Below, one piece after another: positions 23,501-36,244 of a stretch of 64,000 nt of DNA. Origin of the DNA: Daedaleopsis sinensis (taxonomy: Eukaryota > Basidiomycota > Agaricomycetes > Polyporales > Polyporaceae); contig CM066310.1 of NCBI GenBank assembly GCA_033807695.1, positions 620,001 through 684,000 on the forward strand, given 5' to 3'. A program made the translations under genes and the position numbers. How positions within the stretch are numbered: the first letter of the stretch is position 1; each line of letters begins with the position of its first letter. The notes under the pieces are model-generated. The model did no database searches and was not told the origin of the DNA. It saw only the letters and a program-made list of their open reading frames with translations.

Positions 23501-25335
23501 CGTCCTATGTGAGTGCACCATATACACAATGGTACAGCAGTAGTGCTCGGAGGCTCATCTACTACTATTAGTACGCCTCCTGGCCATGGGTGGATCGGCA
23601 GCCAGAGGAGCATCCGCGATATAGTCCGCATACCCTCTGTCCAGCATGAACCAATGTCCAATGAGAATATCTCATTGCTTTCCCCCAAACAACACGCCCT
23701 AGCTTGCAGGAGTGGCCATGCAACCGTGTGCAATCATCATTCTCTTTCGACTCACCTTCTCATGACCCTCTTTTGTCTCTGAGACTCCACATCGATTTCC
23801 TCGCCTTACTCGGAGGCTGCTCCAGACTCCACCTGCACTCCCCGGCGGCTGTCCGACTCTAGAACGTCAATAGAAAGAAGTTGTTTTTGCAAACAACGTC
23901 CGCGTACACTCCCTCTCTGCATTATGGACTAGGATTCACTCCAACCTAAGAACCAGTAACAGCTGTAACATCGGGTGTCGACACCTGTGCGACTGTCGCT
24001 GCACGATTTTGCTCAACAGGGGCCTGATCATTGGGCGACTGAGATCTCGGTCGTCAGCAGTAGTTCGCGAATGCGAGAATTCAAGGAGACTCCGAGTGAG
24101 TGTCTAAAGCGATCACATCTTTGAATCTCTCTTCACATGCCGATTTCATATTTTCAGAACGCATAACGACGAGATTGCTCTTCGTTTCTACATGTTCCTT
24201 GCATTTCTCGATCCCAGAGCTATGGAAGAGGCCGGTGGGAAGACGAAGGAGATCTCCCTTGTGCCTCATTATCGCTGACCACTGCGCATCTATACATGGG
24301 ACACTGTTCTCGGTACCTTACGAGTCCCACCCTTCACGATTCTCATGCGGACACACCCCGGGTCCTTAATCACATTAATCACACATGCACCCAGCTCTTG
24401 GTATACTAACGGACATAAAGGTTCATCTCCGAGCGTGCCGGTAAAGAAGGAACCGGCGGTCCCCATGTCCTGCGACATTCTACTTTACCTACGGACGTTA
24501 TAATGAACTCGCAGTATATCGTGGGGCGATGGCACATATGGGAGTTCTATTAACATGCTCCGGCCTGTTCTACACATAATGCTGTCGACGTTATACCTGA
24601 ACGCAGCAGGTAGAAGCACTGCGTCCGATCTTCGCTCTCCTGCGGAAGAGCTCTCCCTGGAGACTTCGGCAGATCTACTCAGTGCTCGGCCTGGCCGCGA
24701 CCGCTCCGGACTCCGAAGGGCTGACAGCACTATGGTCAGCTTCCCAGGCACGGTCATCTGCCTTCAGTATAACCTTCCCCAGGACGTACCTGCGGACTCG
24801 ACAGTAGATTCTCTCTCCCGCACTAAAACATTTGCTTCCTAGATGAACAAACAGACCGTCTCTGAAAATAGATGTCACCGAGAACTAATACCGTATTCTT
24901 CAAGATGTCCGCGTCGAAGCCATGGCCTGGCCCTCGATGGACAGTTCGAATTCCTAGGGTGGTATCTCGGCAGCTCGACGCTCGGCCAGCTCCTCCGTCC
25001 GTGTATTCAACGCTCCACCCAATGTATCTCATGGTGGCAAGGGAGTATAGTTAGTGCTCCATCACACTCGGGACTACCATGCGCAATCCGAAATCGCCGA
25101 ATAGCCCCGTGAATATCTTCGAGACGGTATTCTTCGAATTCGGAGCGTACAACGGGCGAAGGAGGTCGTCCATGCCGAGTTTCATCTAGATTCTTTGCCT
25201 ACGACTCGTGTATTTCAGCAGTGATCCAAACAAACACAAGAAACGCGTGTCGTCAATGGTCCTGTAGGAAATCTCCAGCTTCTGCACACGCCGTCACAAC
25301 AATAATATCCGCTCAAACCTGAAAGTGATACACCG
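20588..25335. other. Gene-poor stretch of 4.7 kb
   Basis: No gene I can recognise. Open frames are short and scattered over both strands, and composition is closer to AT/GC balance than the neighbouring exons. Frames at 21146-21629 (minus), 22763-22975, 24100-24369, 24555-24842 and 24843-25112 (plus) have plausible peptide composition but no family signature. A short TATATATATATAT run lies near 22424. It may hold decayed genes. Confidence 0.4.
20687..20694 (-). promoter_or_regulatory. TATA-like box of the ICMT-like gene
   Basis: GATATAAA on the minus strand, about 100 bases upstream of the ATG at 20587, a normal fungal core-promoter spacing. Confidence 0.45.
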
Positions 25336-27357
25336 TCACTGTAAGGTTAAAAGTGCAGCGAACCAGTAATACAGCACACTCACCGCATCCGTTCCACCAT
25401 ATGTCACAGGAGAGCTCATATCCTTCATGCTCAACGAGATGATCGTTGTGAACTGCAAGTCCAGAATTCCAGCGAAATCCTCATGAGTCATCACAGATAT
25501 TAAAGAAGTGCACGACGCCATACCTGTGCCGGGCGGGTGAGTTCTCCTTCTCTGCTCTTGAACGCGATCTCCGTCGTTGGACCGCCTCCGCTCCGATTCC
25601 GTGCATCAAGTGTGTTCCTGAGGCTGCCTGCCCTGGCGTTAAGTGTCGCTAGTAGCGAGTTGATGTACACTAGACGCAATGATGTTTAATGTCAGACTCG
25701 GAGGATCGTCCTCACGAACTCAGATGGGAGACGAACGTTTGCTATATACGAAGAACAAAGCGACGTAGACGAGTGTTCCCGGCAGAGTGGTAAACTATAA
25801 GTGTAGTCAGTCATTTGCGACGGCTCATGAAGAAAAGTTGACTTGCCGTTATCAGAGCAGTCAAAGCGCACAAACTAATGCGCGTCAGCTCAAGCTGCTC
25901 GCCTGGAACGTCTGGTAAGATCCTTACCTGGTCAGAAGGGCGGTATTGATACTATACTTCATGAGCAGCTCTATCACACTGTCGGAACTGAGAGAACTAA
26001 TATCAGCCACAGGTCACAAGGAGTGTCTTAAGACTGAGCGCAAACCTTTCTAGCCCTGTTTTCATCCTGCTGAGGATCATACATTGCGACGCGGTTGTTA
26101 TGCCATCAGCGGTGAGACTCGCGCCGATTGCGCCCCAAAGGCTCCACTGTAATGAATTGAAGCGAGCGTCGTAGTATATGTGTTGTGCATTGCACCCACC
26201 GAGTACTCATGGACGTCAAATATTGTAGGCAACGATAGTCTGTCCCAGTGTCCATCAGCATTTCTTATCATGAAGAGCACTATCTGCGAATACTCACCCT
26301 CTGACCACGAAATCTGTGGAACGATTCAGTAAGAGCATGCGGAGACTTGCAAATTGGGGGTAGCTTACATGTCCCGGAACCTGTCCAACGGGAGACGTTA
26401 GCGCTGCGAATGCGGTCACCATGGGACAGTACGCACCAAATGCAAACAGCGAGAGGGCGTTCTACAAACGGCATGTTAGTCGTCTATCTCTTTAATATAT
26501 TCGCTCACCGCTCACTTACCACGAGGATCACCGGAACCACCCATCGCCAGCCCTCGCTGACTGAAGGATACACTCAATCAGCACATAGGCATCACCTGGA
26601 TGTGTTGTACGCACGCTTGAGGATCCGCATGCCGAACAACCTAGTAGGAAGAGATGGTCACAAATATCGCATGCAGGCATCGGGCCGAGATAACACATAC
26701 GCGCGAACCAATAGGTTGCTCACAAGCTGGATGAGACGGCCAGAGTCAGATCGGTGTCGATCGCTCGACGCGCTGTCTGTCACGCGGACGTACGCTCACG
26801 ATCGCCATACCCTGCATCGGGGCTGTTCGTCAAACATCTCATTATCTTCACAGCATGAGTTAAATACACACCCCGAGACTCCTGCAGCCATACCGTCAGC
26901 GAGGGCACATTGAGTATTAAATGTACTCGGTACTATGCTCACCATGTCGGCCGCACTATAGCACGCAGGTCCCCAAAGTCGACGACGGAGTAATGATATA
27001 TCGCTATGGTCAGCATGACGACATGCAGCGTGTCGAGTATCCTGAGTAGGAGGGACGTATCAGGTAAGAACGGCCGCTCGAGCGTCGTACTCAAGCTACG
27101 ATATGGCTTACCACAGCAACTTGACCGCACTGCGCAGACGCAACTTGTCAGCGAACCTGAAGGAGAAGTACATCCAAGTCTGCAGGCTCGTGACACCATA
27201 GAGCCTGCTCGAGTGTGTCTTGTCAGTCCGAATCAGGGAACGGGTTCGGAATGAAATGAACACACGCGCATGAGGCCGCAAAGCCAATGAGGACGGCGCC
27301 CAATGTCGCGCCGAGCTTCGCTTTTACTGCCTTCGACTCGCCCAAGATCGAGTCCAT
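25336..27357 (-). CDS. DUF6534 multi-pass membrane protein, copy 1
   Basis: Belongs to the large Agaricomycete DUF6534 family of unknown function. It starts MDSILGESKAVKAKLGATLG at 27357, then AVLIGFAASC. After an intron come LYGVTSLQTWMYFSFRFADK and RLRSAVKLLW. The next exon carries ILDTLHVVMLTIAIYHYSVV followed by DFGDLRAIVRPTW, the family's most typical block. The middle is split into many short exons over 25.7-26.9 kb that I could not place individually. The last conserved block VYINSLLATLNAR is at about 25630-25672, followed by a hydrophilic tail (SGGGPTTEIAFKSREGELTR). Two further small introns lead to a TGA at 25336. About seven helices are expected from the family. It shares its order with a minus-strand nuclease gene but nothing suggests joint function. 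Confidence 0.75.
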
Positions 27358-27920
27358 GAGATCAAGACTGGTATTGCAGACCTGATAGGAGCTGAGGATT
27401 GGAGAAGATGAACGAATGGGGGGTTGTGAGGATGTTTCCGGAGATAGCAGTCTGCTTTATGGATGGACCGCGAGACGAGGAAAAAGAAGGTATATAATCA
27501 CCCTTCTCAGCACTTCGAATCGGAGCGACAGGACGGATGGGTCGTGACTATCACCGGGACCTCGCAACTCGTATCTGTCGTCCAAGCTCCAACACGAAGT
27601 GTCACTTGCCCGCGGCAGGGAGAGCCATACAAGGCGAGGTATTGAGGCACCGAGCGACGATCATCCTGATCTGAGACCTACAAAGTCATTTGGTGCCAGA
27701 TGCGGAGATCAAGGCGCTGTTGACTGCTGTTGAGCGGTAGCAGTTGCGAGGCCCCGCAACGACGAACTTGCGCAAGCCAGGCAGGTACCAACCTTCGATA
27801 CGTCACTATGGCATAGGCATAGTAGCCATCCACTTATTCATTATAAACAGGAAACAATCTGCAGCTCTTAACAAACAAAGAACGCACTGTGTCTCCACCC
27901 TAATGTCATCCTTCAAAGCC
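27358..27920. other. Intergenic region between the DUF6534 and S1/P1 nuclease genes
   Basis: Upstream region of DUF6534 copy 1 and 3' end of the nuclease gene. A short frame at 27463-27645 is not convincing. Nothing else seen. Confidence 0.4.
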
Positions 27921-29617
27921 TCACGGAAGGTTCGTCGCCCCGTCGAAGATGACATTCAGCCACGCAGCAAGGCGGTACCCCTGCTTCGCGAGCTGAAGGT
28001 CGATCACCGGCACCGCCTTGGTGAAGTAGCTGCTCGTACACAGGTCCTGCCCGCTCGTGTATGTGAACACGACGGACTACAGCCCCGACGTCCGAGGTCC
28101 GAGTCGTGACAGGATCGTCAGCCTCTGTTGTGTGATGTACGTAGATGTAGATGGAGAGGCCAGACTCACGCAGCAATAGGCGTTCGACTCGCGCGCCCAG
28201 ACGAGCGGGCATGCGAGCGGGGTGATCGCGGCCTGCGCGCGCGCGCCGAGGAGGGAGTCCTCCAAAGGGAGCAGGCTCCTGACGTCGTCCTCGATCGTGT
28301 GCGGGACCATTGGGATGTCGAAGAAGCGCTTCAGGCTCGACGCGGGCTCGGTGATCGACGTGCAGCTGAGCCAGTCGCTGGTGAGGGACTTGTACGAACC
28401 ACTCTGTGGGACAGATTCAAACGTCGTGGGCTGTCAGACGAGGCACTGGCGGAATGTGATCGAGAAGACGGGGGAGGCCTACCTTTATCAGCTTGACGAG
28501 ATCTGCAGCGTACGTCTGAACGGTGCCACCGTGGTTGTCGTTGATGTTCTTCGTCACCATGCCGGTGTCTGTCGTTCGAAGTACCGCTCAATCGCCGTGG
28601 TTAATAGTCGTAGGATGAGACATACCCCATGCGGCATGAAGGTTGGTAGTGGTGCCTGAGCATTTGGCGGAGATGTCGTTCCCTCCGACTTCGTACGCCT
28701 GATAGAACATGTACATCAGTATATGTTGGTTACCACTGCTTTTTATGATGAGAGCGGTTTATGGTACCTCAACATGGAGTGGCTGCCCAATATCTCCGAG
28801 GAACTTCAATAGAGCTATGAGCGAAGCTTTCGATAGATTAGGGCGTAAGAGCAACACATACGTGATCTACGACGATAGTCAGGCGACCGATGTTCGGCAG
28901 ATTCGCAACACATATTGCAGCTCACCGAGGAATTTCAGAGCCTCCTGCCGTTGCGCAGCACTGAGGGATGTCTCCGCCACCCGCGTGGTATAATTGGCGA
29001 TCGCAGTAACTAGGGTTGTATATTTGAGACTATCCCGCATCTGGCGAACAGCGGCAGAAGCACGTACGGATGCACCCTTTGCTACAGTCGCGCGTCTCCT
29101 CCACTGAGCAGGAGCCGGAAAGAGGAGAGTCTGGGATTGTAGTACGGTCCATCTTCAGCAACGTGCGTGGACCCGTATGAGCACTTCTAACTACCTTCGG
29201 CATCGACGAAGTGGAGATCGGCGGACCACGTATAGCCCTTGGTGTATCTGACGCTGTCTGCCCACTGCAGCAAGCCTGTTAAGTGGGCGTACGGGCATGC
29301 GCAACACACTCACCGTCGCGGCAGCACCGAGAGACATGTTGTAGGTCGTCCCTAAGGAGGACTGAACGAAGGCCAGTGCCTTCGGTGCTAGAAACTTCGG
29401 TTGCACATCAGCAACTGTACAGAGTCCAAGGGGTACAATGAACATACTGCCTGGGCAACATAACTAGACGCCAACAATCAATTGCCGCGAGGTGGTGATG
29501 AACTTGAAGTTTGAACGTAGGGACTCACCCAACTGTTTCGTGGCCAAGTGCACCCCATGCAGTCACGCCGTTCGCGCATGTCACAACGGTTACAAGAGCA
29601 GGAAGGAGAGCAAACAT
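27921..29617 (-). CDS. Secreted S1/P1 nuclease (zinc-dependent single-strand nuclease/3'-nucleotidase)
   Basis: An extracellular enzyme cutting single-stranded DNA and RNA and releasing 3'-phosphates, used in nucleotide scavenging. It starts MFALLPALVTVVTCANGVTA at 29617, a signal peptide; cleavage before WGALGHETVG gives the N-terminal Trp that ligates zinc in this family. Further zinc ligands are visible in order: WADSVRY, SADLHFVDAE, then after several introns FLGDIGQPLHVE, and GTTTNLHAAWDTGMV. Disulfide-type cysteines appear in GSCSVEETRDCSKGC. The C-terminal part has CPLVWARESNAYCC, then YTSGQDLCTSSYFTKAVPVI and QLAKQGYRLAAWLNVIFDG, ending NLP at the TGA at 27921. About eight small introns are needed and all exons join in frame, so the gene looks intact. 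Confidence 0.93.
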
Positions 29618-30438
29618 CGTGAGTAGCCTGTCGCTGGAGGAATATGGAATGTAACGTGTTAGAGGAACGACGCAGTCAGCCGTCCACAAATTGCCATCAG
29701 ATTTATAGTAGCTCTAGTGGAGCAAGAGCGACAATCGGAGGAGTGTACGACTAAGTGGCATATGGCTCAGCGACGTTATCGCGTCGAAGTGGAAGGAGAT
29801 CATGCAGAGAATATGCTTCTGTGCAACAGCCATCATGTCGTCAGGAAGCACATGGTCCCGGCGTAGCGCTTCTGGCATCGATATCCACGTTCGTTGCAGC
29901 AATTATAGCATACTAGACCGCAGATTGGGTGAGTTTGTGTGAGTGCGGAGCAGGGGGAGTTCTTACGCTTGTTAGCCAGCCGAGACTAGTGCTACCATTC
30001 CACGAGTTAGCTTTCGTGGAGACTCAGCAACTCCCGTTAACGTTGACTTCGTATTTAGAGGAGTATTGTACTGACGGTGTCAACCAAGATACCAACTAAG
30101 CCGTCACAAGTGACTTTCCCATGGTGGAAGTATTTCATTTGTCGCTGGGAGATGCATGACCACGCAAAGGCTTAGCTACACTGGCAGCAGTATACTAGGG
30201 TCCGTCGCGGTAGGCATGCCGCATGGGCAGAAGAGAGAGGAATGATCGTAGACGCCCGCTGTTGTTGAACTTGAACGAACGTCACGTGAGGAAGGTCCCC
30301 AAGCAAACCAGTTCAGCTACATTCGAACCGGTCCACGTACATCCACGTCGCCAGTCAATTCCTGGTCAACCCCATACGTTACTTGGTGTTCGTCTACTTT
30401 ACTTTACCTCCTTCTCCCCCTCCTCCATTCTCCCAAAC
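29618..30438. other. Divergent promoter region of the S1/P1 nuclease and SEC13
   Basis: No gene recognised. A 62-codon frame at 29714-29902 (minus) is unsupported. The segment before SEC13 (30390-30430) is a CT-rich tract typical of fungal promoters. CACGTG-like GTCACGTGAG lies near 30281-30290. Confidence 0.45.
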
Positions 30439-31887
30439 ATGGTGAGCCCGCTCGCATATACACAACTGTAATGACTCCGACAGTGACTACAGCCGTCGAC
30501 AACAACGGGAGAGCCCGTGCCGATCGAGACGTCCCATGAGGACATGATTGTACGTCTCGCGCCTGAACCTCGCCCGACGCGTATTGACATCAGGACAGCA
30601 CGATGCACAACTAGACTACTACGGGAAACGCCTCGCGACATGCTCGTCAGACCGGACAGTGAAGGTCTTCAATGTGGTGGATGGAGAGACACAGCGGACA
30701 CCGGGACATACGCTGAAAGGGTGAGCATCGCATCTGCTCCCCCTTCCAGCCTTTGCAAACGCGTTGAGTACAGGCACACCGGTCCCGTCTGGCAAGTCGC
30801 ATGGGCCCACCCGAAGTTCGGAGACATTCTCGCGTCGTGTTCGTATGATGGCAAAGTTATCATCTGGAAAGAGCAGGGCCAGAGCCCAGGCGCGGGGGGT
30901 TGGACAAAGATCAAGGAGCACACCCTCCACAAAGCATCCGGTATGCCTCGAGGTCCCCCTCATCGCGCGTCTCCTCATATCCAACAGTAAATTCCGTCTC
31001 ATGGGCCCCACACGAGCTCGGTGCGATCCTTGCCTGCGCGTCCTCTGACGGCACTGTCTCCGTACTCACCTTCAAAAGTGCGTCTTCACATTTAACATCC
31101 TGCCGCGTTTGCTGACTGCAGCCCTCGATTTGCTTTCTTCGCCTTGGTATATCGACACGATGACATCACCGCCTTTCCTGCCCTACCTCTCCGTCCTCTG
31201 CCCGATGACTTCTCTCGCTCTTGATATCGTCCCCGAACGCTATCCCATACAGACGACGGCAACTGGGGCGCAGACGTCTTCGAGGGCCACGCCATCGGCT
31301 GCAACGCCGTCTCCTGGGCGCCCGCCGTCCAGCCCGGCTCGCTCCTCGTCCCGCCGCCGTCGAACACCGTGCCCGGCCAGGCCCCCGCGGCCGTGCAGAG
31401 CGTGAAGCGCTTCGCGAGCGCGGGCTGCGACAACCTCGTCCGCATCTGGGGCTTCCGCGACGACAAGCAGGCGTGGGAGGAGGAGGAGGTGCTCGAAGGC
31501 CACGCCGACTGGGTGCGCGACGTCGCCTGGGCACCGAACATCGGCCTGCCCAGGAGCTACATCGCGACCGCATCGCAGGTGAGTGCTAGTGCTAGCGGTG
31601 TCGACAACGGGCTGAGCGGTTTGCTGCAGGACAAGACGGTCCTCATCTGGACGAAGGACTCGCCGACGGCCCCGTGGACGAAGACCGCGCTTGACCCCTC
31701 CTCCGCGTCCGTCTCCCCGGCTGGGGCCGCGTCCGCACCTGCGGGCAAGTTCCCCGACGTCGTCTGGCGCGTGTCGTGGTCACTCGCGGGTAACATCCTC
31801 GCGGTCAGCTGTGGCGACGGCAAGGTCACGCTGTGGAAGGAGAACCTGAAGGGCGTGTGGGAGTGCGTGAGCGACATGACGAGCTGA
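30439..31887 (+). CDS. sec13: SEC13, WD40 subunit of COPII coat and nuclear pore
   Basis: Sec13 forms the outer COPII cage with Sec31 on ER-derived vesicles and is also part of the Nup84 complex. The first exon is only the ATG at 30439, followed by an intron ending ...ACAG at about 30492; the protein then reads [20 protein letters not shown]. After a second intron comes [20 protein letters not shown], then a third intron leads to [20 protein letters not shown]. Six WD-type blades follow: [60 protein letters not shown], and the final DKTVLIW and [19 protein letters not shown]. It stops at the TGA at 31885. Gly- and Ala-rich inserts near 31340 and 31690 enlarge loops between blades. It is convergent with MEF1. 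Confidence 0.96.
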
Positions 31888-32225
31888 ACATAACGAGCTG
31901 CTTGAAGTTTGAACGATATGGACGGCGGAGGAGTCGCGCGGATTGCAAACTCGTGTCCAGATTATCCCTGCAGGCTGCAGCCTCGACCCTCCATGGATGT
32001 TTTCAATGATTGATTGCTATGGTGTGCGACTGTATAGCTGACTACGAGTGATTATACAAAATCCCTAATGTGAGTGTATGCGACGAGCGAGCAGCGAGAT
32101 GCAATGTGACGACGGAGCACAATGGCTGAGACGTCTGTGTGGTACATAATAGGTGAGCGGGGTGTGGGTGGGGGGCTCATAAGGAGCATAGCACGTCTAA
32201 GTGTGTAAAGCCATCATAAGTTAGT
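31888..32225. other. Convergent 3' region of SEC13 and MEF1
   Basis: 338 bases holding both 3' untranslated regions. A G-rich tract GGGGTGTGGGTGGGGGG lies near 32159-32176. No gene. Confidence 0.5.
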
Positions 32226-35059
32226 CTACTTTTTGGGCTGGCCCAGCGTCTTCTTGTACGCCGCCTCGAGCTCCGCCTGCACCTGGGGCATCACCGGCTG
32301 GTGCGTCTTGTACTCCATGCTGAACTCGCCCTTGCCCTGCGTGATGCCGCGCAGATGGTTCGAGTACCCGAACATGTCGTTCAGCGCGACCTCCGCGACC
32401 GCCGTGAACTCGTCCTCGCGGACCTCGCTGTCGACGATCGTCCCGCGGCGCTGGTTCAGGCCGCCGATGACAGCACCTGCGGGGACGGCGTCAGCAACCT
32501 GATATGTAGTGCATAGTGCGAGTGAGGCAAGACGGGGGGCTACGTACTCTGGAACTCTGAAGGCGCGACCACCTCGACGTTCATGATCGGCTCAAGGATG
32601 ATCGGCCTTGCGGCGTTGTAGATCTCGCGGAACGCACCGATCGTCGCCAGTCTGAACGCGAGCTCGGACGAGTCGACCGAGTGCGCGAGACCGTCGTTGA
32701 GGACGAGCCGCGCGCCGCACACGGGGTTGCCCGAGAGCGAGCCCTTCTCGAGCGCCTCGTAGAAGCCCTGCAATTCGCGAATCGCGCGGGTCGTCAGCAT
32801 CTACAGCGCAGCGCGGAACGGCGCGGGGATACAAAGGAAGGTATATGCGCACCTTCTCGCAGGCCGGGATGTAGCTCGAGGGGATGTTGCCGCCCATGAC
32901 CTGGTTCACGAACTCGATGTCCTTGCCCGTCTCCTCGTTCATCTCCATCGGCTCCACGAAGCCGATCACGCGCGCATACTGGCCAGCACCGCCGGACTGC
33001 TTCTTGTGCGTATAGAAGAAGTCCGCGCGCTGGGTGATCGTCTCGCGGAAGGCAACGCGCGGCTTGCCGGTGGTGCACTCGACGTTGTACTCGCGCTTCA
33101 TGCGCTCGACGTAGATCTCGAGATGGAGCTCGCCCATGCCGGAGATGATGGTCTGCAACAGTGGCGAGATGGTCAGCAGAGGCTTAAGGTAGTAACTGAT
33201 GATGCACGTACCTCCTTACTCTCCTTGTCAATGTGGACGCGGAAAGTAGGGTCCTCCTTCTGGAAGCGGTTGAGAGCGCGAGAGAAGTTGGGCGTTTCTT
33301 GACCAACTGGCTTCAACGCTAACGAGATGACGGGCTCGGGGACAAACATAGAGGTCTACGAAACCCCATCAGCCATTACTTTTGTGTAACCTCGCTAGCA
33401 CACGCACCATAGAAAAAGTGGAAGAGCCGTCCGTGAAGGTGTCGCCGGAGGCACAATCAATGCCGAATATGGCGCAAATTTCACCGGGACCAATCTCTTG
33501 AATGTCCTGGACAAAACATTGAGACGAGGACTACGGATCTCATGCGAAGGGACATACCTCCATCTCGTTGCTGTGCATGCGAACCAAACGAGGAACCTTG
33601 ACCTTCTTGCCGGTACGAGCGTGGTAAATGAACTGACCCTTGCGCATGGTGCCTTGGTATACGCGCATGTATGTCAACTGACCGAAACGGCCCTCCTCGA
33701 GCTTGAACGCAAGCGCGACTAGGGGTGCGGCTGAGGCAGGCGTGAGCTGGACAGGCGGTGCGGAGACAGGGAGGGACGTGTCGTGGGCGGTGACTACGGA
33801 CTCGGATGGTGTAGGTAGGTACGCGCATACACCATCAAGCATAGGTTGGACAGCAGTGTTCTTGATCGCCGAGCCGAGGAAAACCGGGGAGAACTTCAAG
33901 CTGATGGTCGCACGACGAATGGCGTCCGCAAGCTGAGGCGTCGTAGGGTCTTCATCCATGATCAGGAGTTCGCCCATCTCGTCGTCGACTTCCGCGAGCT
34001 GCTCGATGAGCTCGCGACGCTTTTCCTTGGCCAACTCCATGACCTCAGCAGGGATCTCATCCGATTCAACGATCTGGTTGCCCTTCTCGCCCTGGTTGTA
34101 GATAGCCTTCCAACGGACGAGGTCGACAACACCTCGGAGACCATCCTCCACACCGATAGGTACTTGCACAGCTGCCGCACTGATCTTCAGCTTATGGCGA
34201 ATCTGGTTAATGACGCGCCATGGATTTGCACCGGGGCTTGAGTTCTGTATGTGAGCGTCGTTCATGAATCAAGCCGCCCATTGTCTAGACGTACCGATCC
34301 ATTTTGTTAATGAAGGATATCCGAGGGACACTGTAACGTCGCATTTGCCGATCCACCGTAGTTGTTTGACTCTGTACGCCAGCTACGGCACAGAGGACAA
34401 GGATAGCACCATCCAAAACACGCAAGGCGCGCTCCACCTCGATAGTGAAATCGACGTGACCTGACCGCGAAGGTTCAGACGGCGCAATCAAGAGGACGAC
34501 CAGAGTAACGCACCCGGAGTATCAATAATGTTAATGGCATACTTTTCCTTGTCTGATGTAGCCGGCATGGACGCCTCCCAATCACAGAAAGTAGCAGCAC
34601 TCTGGATAGTGATACCCTTCTCCCGCTCGAGCTCCATGCTGTCCATCTTCGCACCGACATTGTCACGACCACGGACCTACAACAGACAAACAAGGTGGAA
34701 GGTCACGAAGATAGTTGACTAAATGGCCACATCTCAGGGGAACGTACCTCGTGAATATCGCGGATACGTCCAGTATAATAGAGGATACGTTCCGTCAGCG
34801 TTGTCTTGCCCGAGTCGATATGCGCCGAGACCCCAATGTTCCTCTGAAAGCGGAGACGCTTGTGGTCCTCTTCCGTGAGCTCGTACACCGGGTATTCCTT
34901 GACAGCAGGGTCCTCCGCAGAATCTGTGGGTTTGGTCGCCGCGGCGGTAGCCGCATACCTCCGAGCTGGCATAGACCATAGACGAGCAGAGACAGGAGAT
35001 ACAAGCCAAGAGTGTGGTCGTGTCCGGAGACAAGCCTGGAAGATGTTCGAGCCCAACAT
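32226..35059 (-). CDS. mef1: Mitochondrial translation elongation factor G (MEF1)
   Basis: The GTPase that drives ribosome translocation in mitochondria. It starts [18 protein letters not shown] at 35059, an Arg-rich presequence with no acidic residue (mitochondrial import). G-domain motifs appear in order: G1 [10 protein letters not shown]2 [14 protein letters not shown]3 DTPGHVDF (split by an intron after DTPG), G4 NKMD and G5 GSAIKN. Domain II has [20 protein letters not shown]. Domain IV begins around [17 protein letters not shown], after [20 protein letters not shown] in domain III. The C-terminus ends KKTLGQPKK with TAG at 32226. About ten introns. The EVRSP end of one exon and the restart near [10 protein letters not shown] bracket an intron at about 34680-34745. 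The whole length and domain order match MEF1 and not the cytosolic EF2. Confidence 0.95.
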
Positions 35060-35483
35060 CTTCGCAGAGCTCAACGTCGCAGACGATGAGCAGCCGTTTG
35101 CTGGTCAGAGTGCTCAAGCGCTCAAAGCCATACAGAAATTTAGACGCGGAAGGGATCAAGATCCACCTGTGTGCATCTGTTTTGTTTGTGGCGGGTCCCA
35201 CATCGTTTCCCTCGAGACTCGAGGCTGCCTCGAGGCTACATCGACATTCACAACACTGTTCTCGACTCTCAACAGGAAAGAAACATCGCTTGACAGACCG
35301 AAGCTGTATTCGAGTGCGCTGAAGAGTGAGAACGAGGTGCACAAGTTTGTTCGACATCAAGTACGACATACAGAAAGCCTCAGATACCCTCACTGGGCTC
35401 TGGAGATCAGTTTTACCCTCAGGCCTCAGGATCCACCTAAGTGGTAAGTATTGTACATTTGGTTGCTGGATATGATTACTTCT
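35060..35483. other. Spacer between MEF1 and the ABM-like gene
   Basis: Promoter side of MEF1 (starts at 35059, minus) and the 3' side of the next minus-strand gene. The open frame on the plus strand at 34860-35447 mostly mirrors MEF1. A CTCGAG-rich inverted motif TCCCTCGAGACTCGAGGC lies near 35209-35226. Nothing else. Confidence 0.4.
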
Positions 35484-36244
35484 CTAGATCTTCACGGCCA
35501 GCACCTCCACCTTGACTACGTCGGGGGCACCCTCCAGAAGCCTGTCAACGTTCGCAAACAGCGCCTCGGCCACCTTCCCCTTCAGATGTGCGTCAAGGCC
35601 TCCTTGAGACGGGAAGAAGTCGATAATCCCGAAGACGTTCGTGCCGGGGAACTCGATAGCATACCACACAGGCGTCTCGGGCTCGGCCTCGACCAAGGGA
35701 AGGGCACCCTAAAACCAGGCCTCGGCTCATGTTCACAGAGGTCGGACGAAAGGCACGAACCTTCAGGAACTCGCGGACAGTCTCCACCTGGCTCTCCTTC
35801 GCCTTGATCAACACCCGCAACCCATACGCCAGCCCCTTCTTCACATCGGTCGCCCCCGTCGGCTTCACCTTGCTCGCAAGGATGTCGAACGCCCCAGCGG
35901 GAATGTCTGGCCCGCGCGCGAGGAGCGCGTCGCTGTTGGCCAGCAACGCCTCCGCGACCTTGCCGTTGATGTGCGCCTGGCGTCCGCTCTCCGCGGCGAA
36001 GGAGTCGATGATGGCGTAGGTCGGTTCGGGAGTGTCGTACTTGACTGCGTACCACTGCAGCGTCTCGGGCTCCTGGTCCCCAGACAGGAGACTGAACCCG
36101 GTCAAGAGGAAGTCTTTGAGTGCAACACTCTGGTCTGCTTTCGCTTGCAGAGGCACGAGTTGTCCGATTTTCGCTGAGAGCAGGTCAGTTGTCGTCTCCG
36201 TCTTTGTGAAGGTTCGGAACTGTTCACTGACGTTGAGTAGACAT
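35484..36244 (-). CDS. Tandem ABM-like (dimeric alpha-beta barrel) protein
   Basis: A small soluble protein built of two related halves of about 90 residues, each resembling the antibiotic-biosynthesis-monooxygenase/stress-responsive ferredoxin-like fold. The first exon is MSTQ at 36244 with a GTCAGT donor; the next begins KIGQLVPLQAKADQSVALKD. Half one has WYAVKYDTPEPTYAIIDSFA then HINGKVAEALLANSDALL. Half two, after a short intron, has PVWYAIEFPGTNVFGIIDFF then HLKGKVAEALFANVDRLLEG. The repeated block GKVAEAL[LF]AN shows internal duplication. It ends VLAVKI at the TAG at 35484. Such proteins often act as quinol monooxygenases or in heme or stress responses; no catalytic residue allows a choice here. 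Confidence 0.8.
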
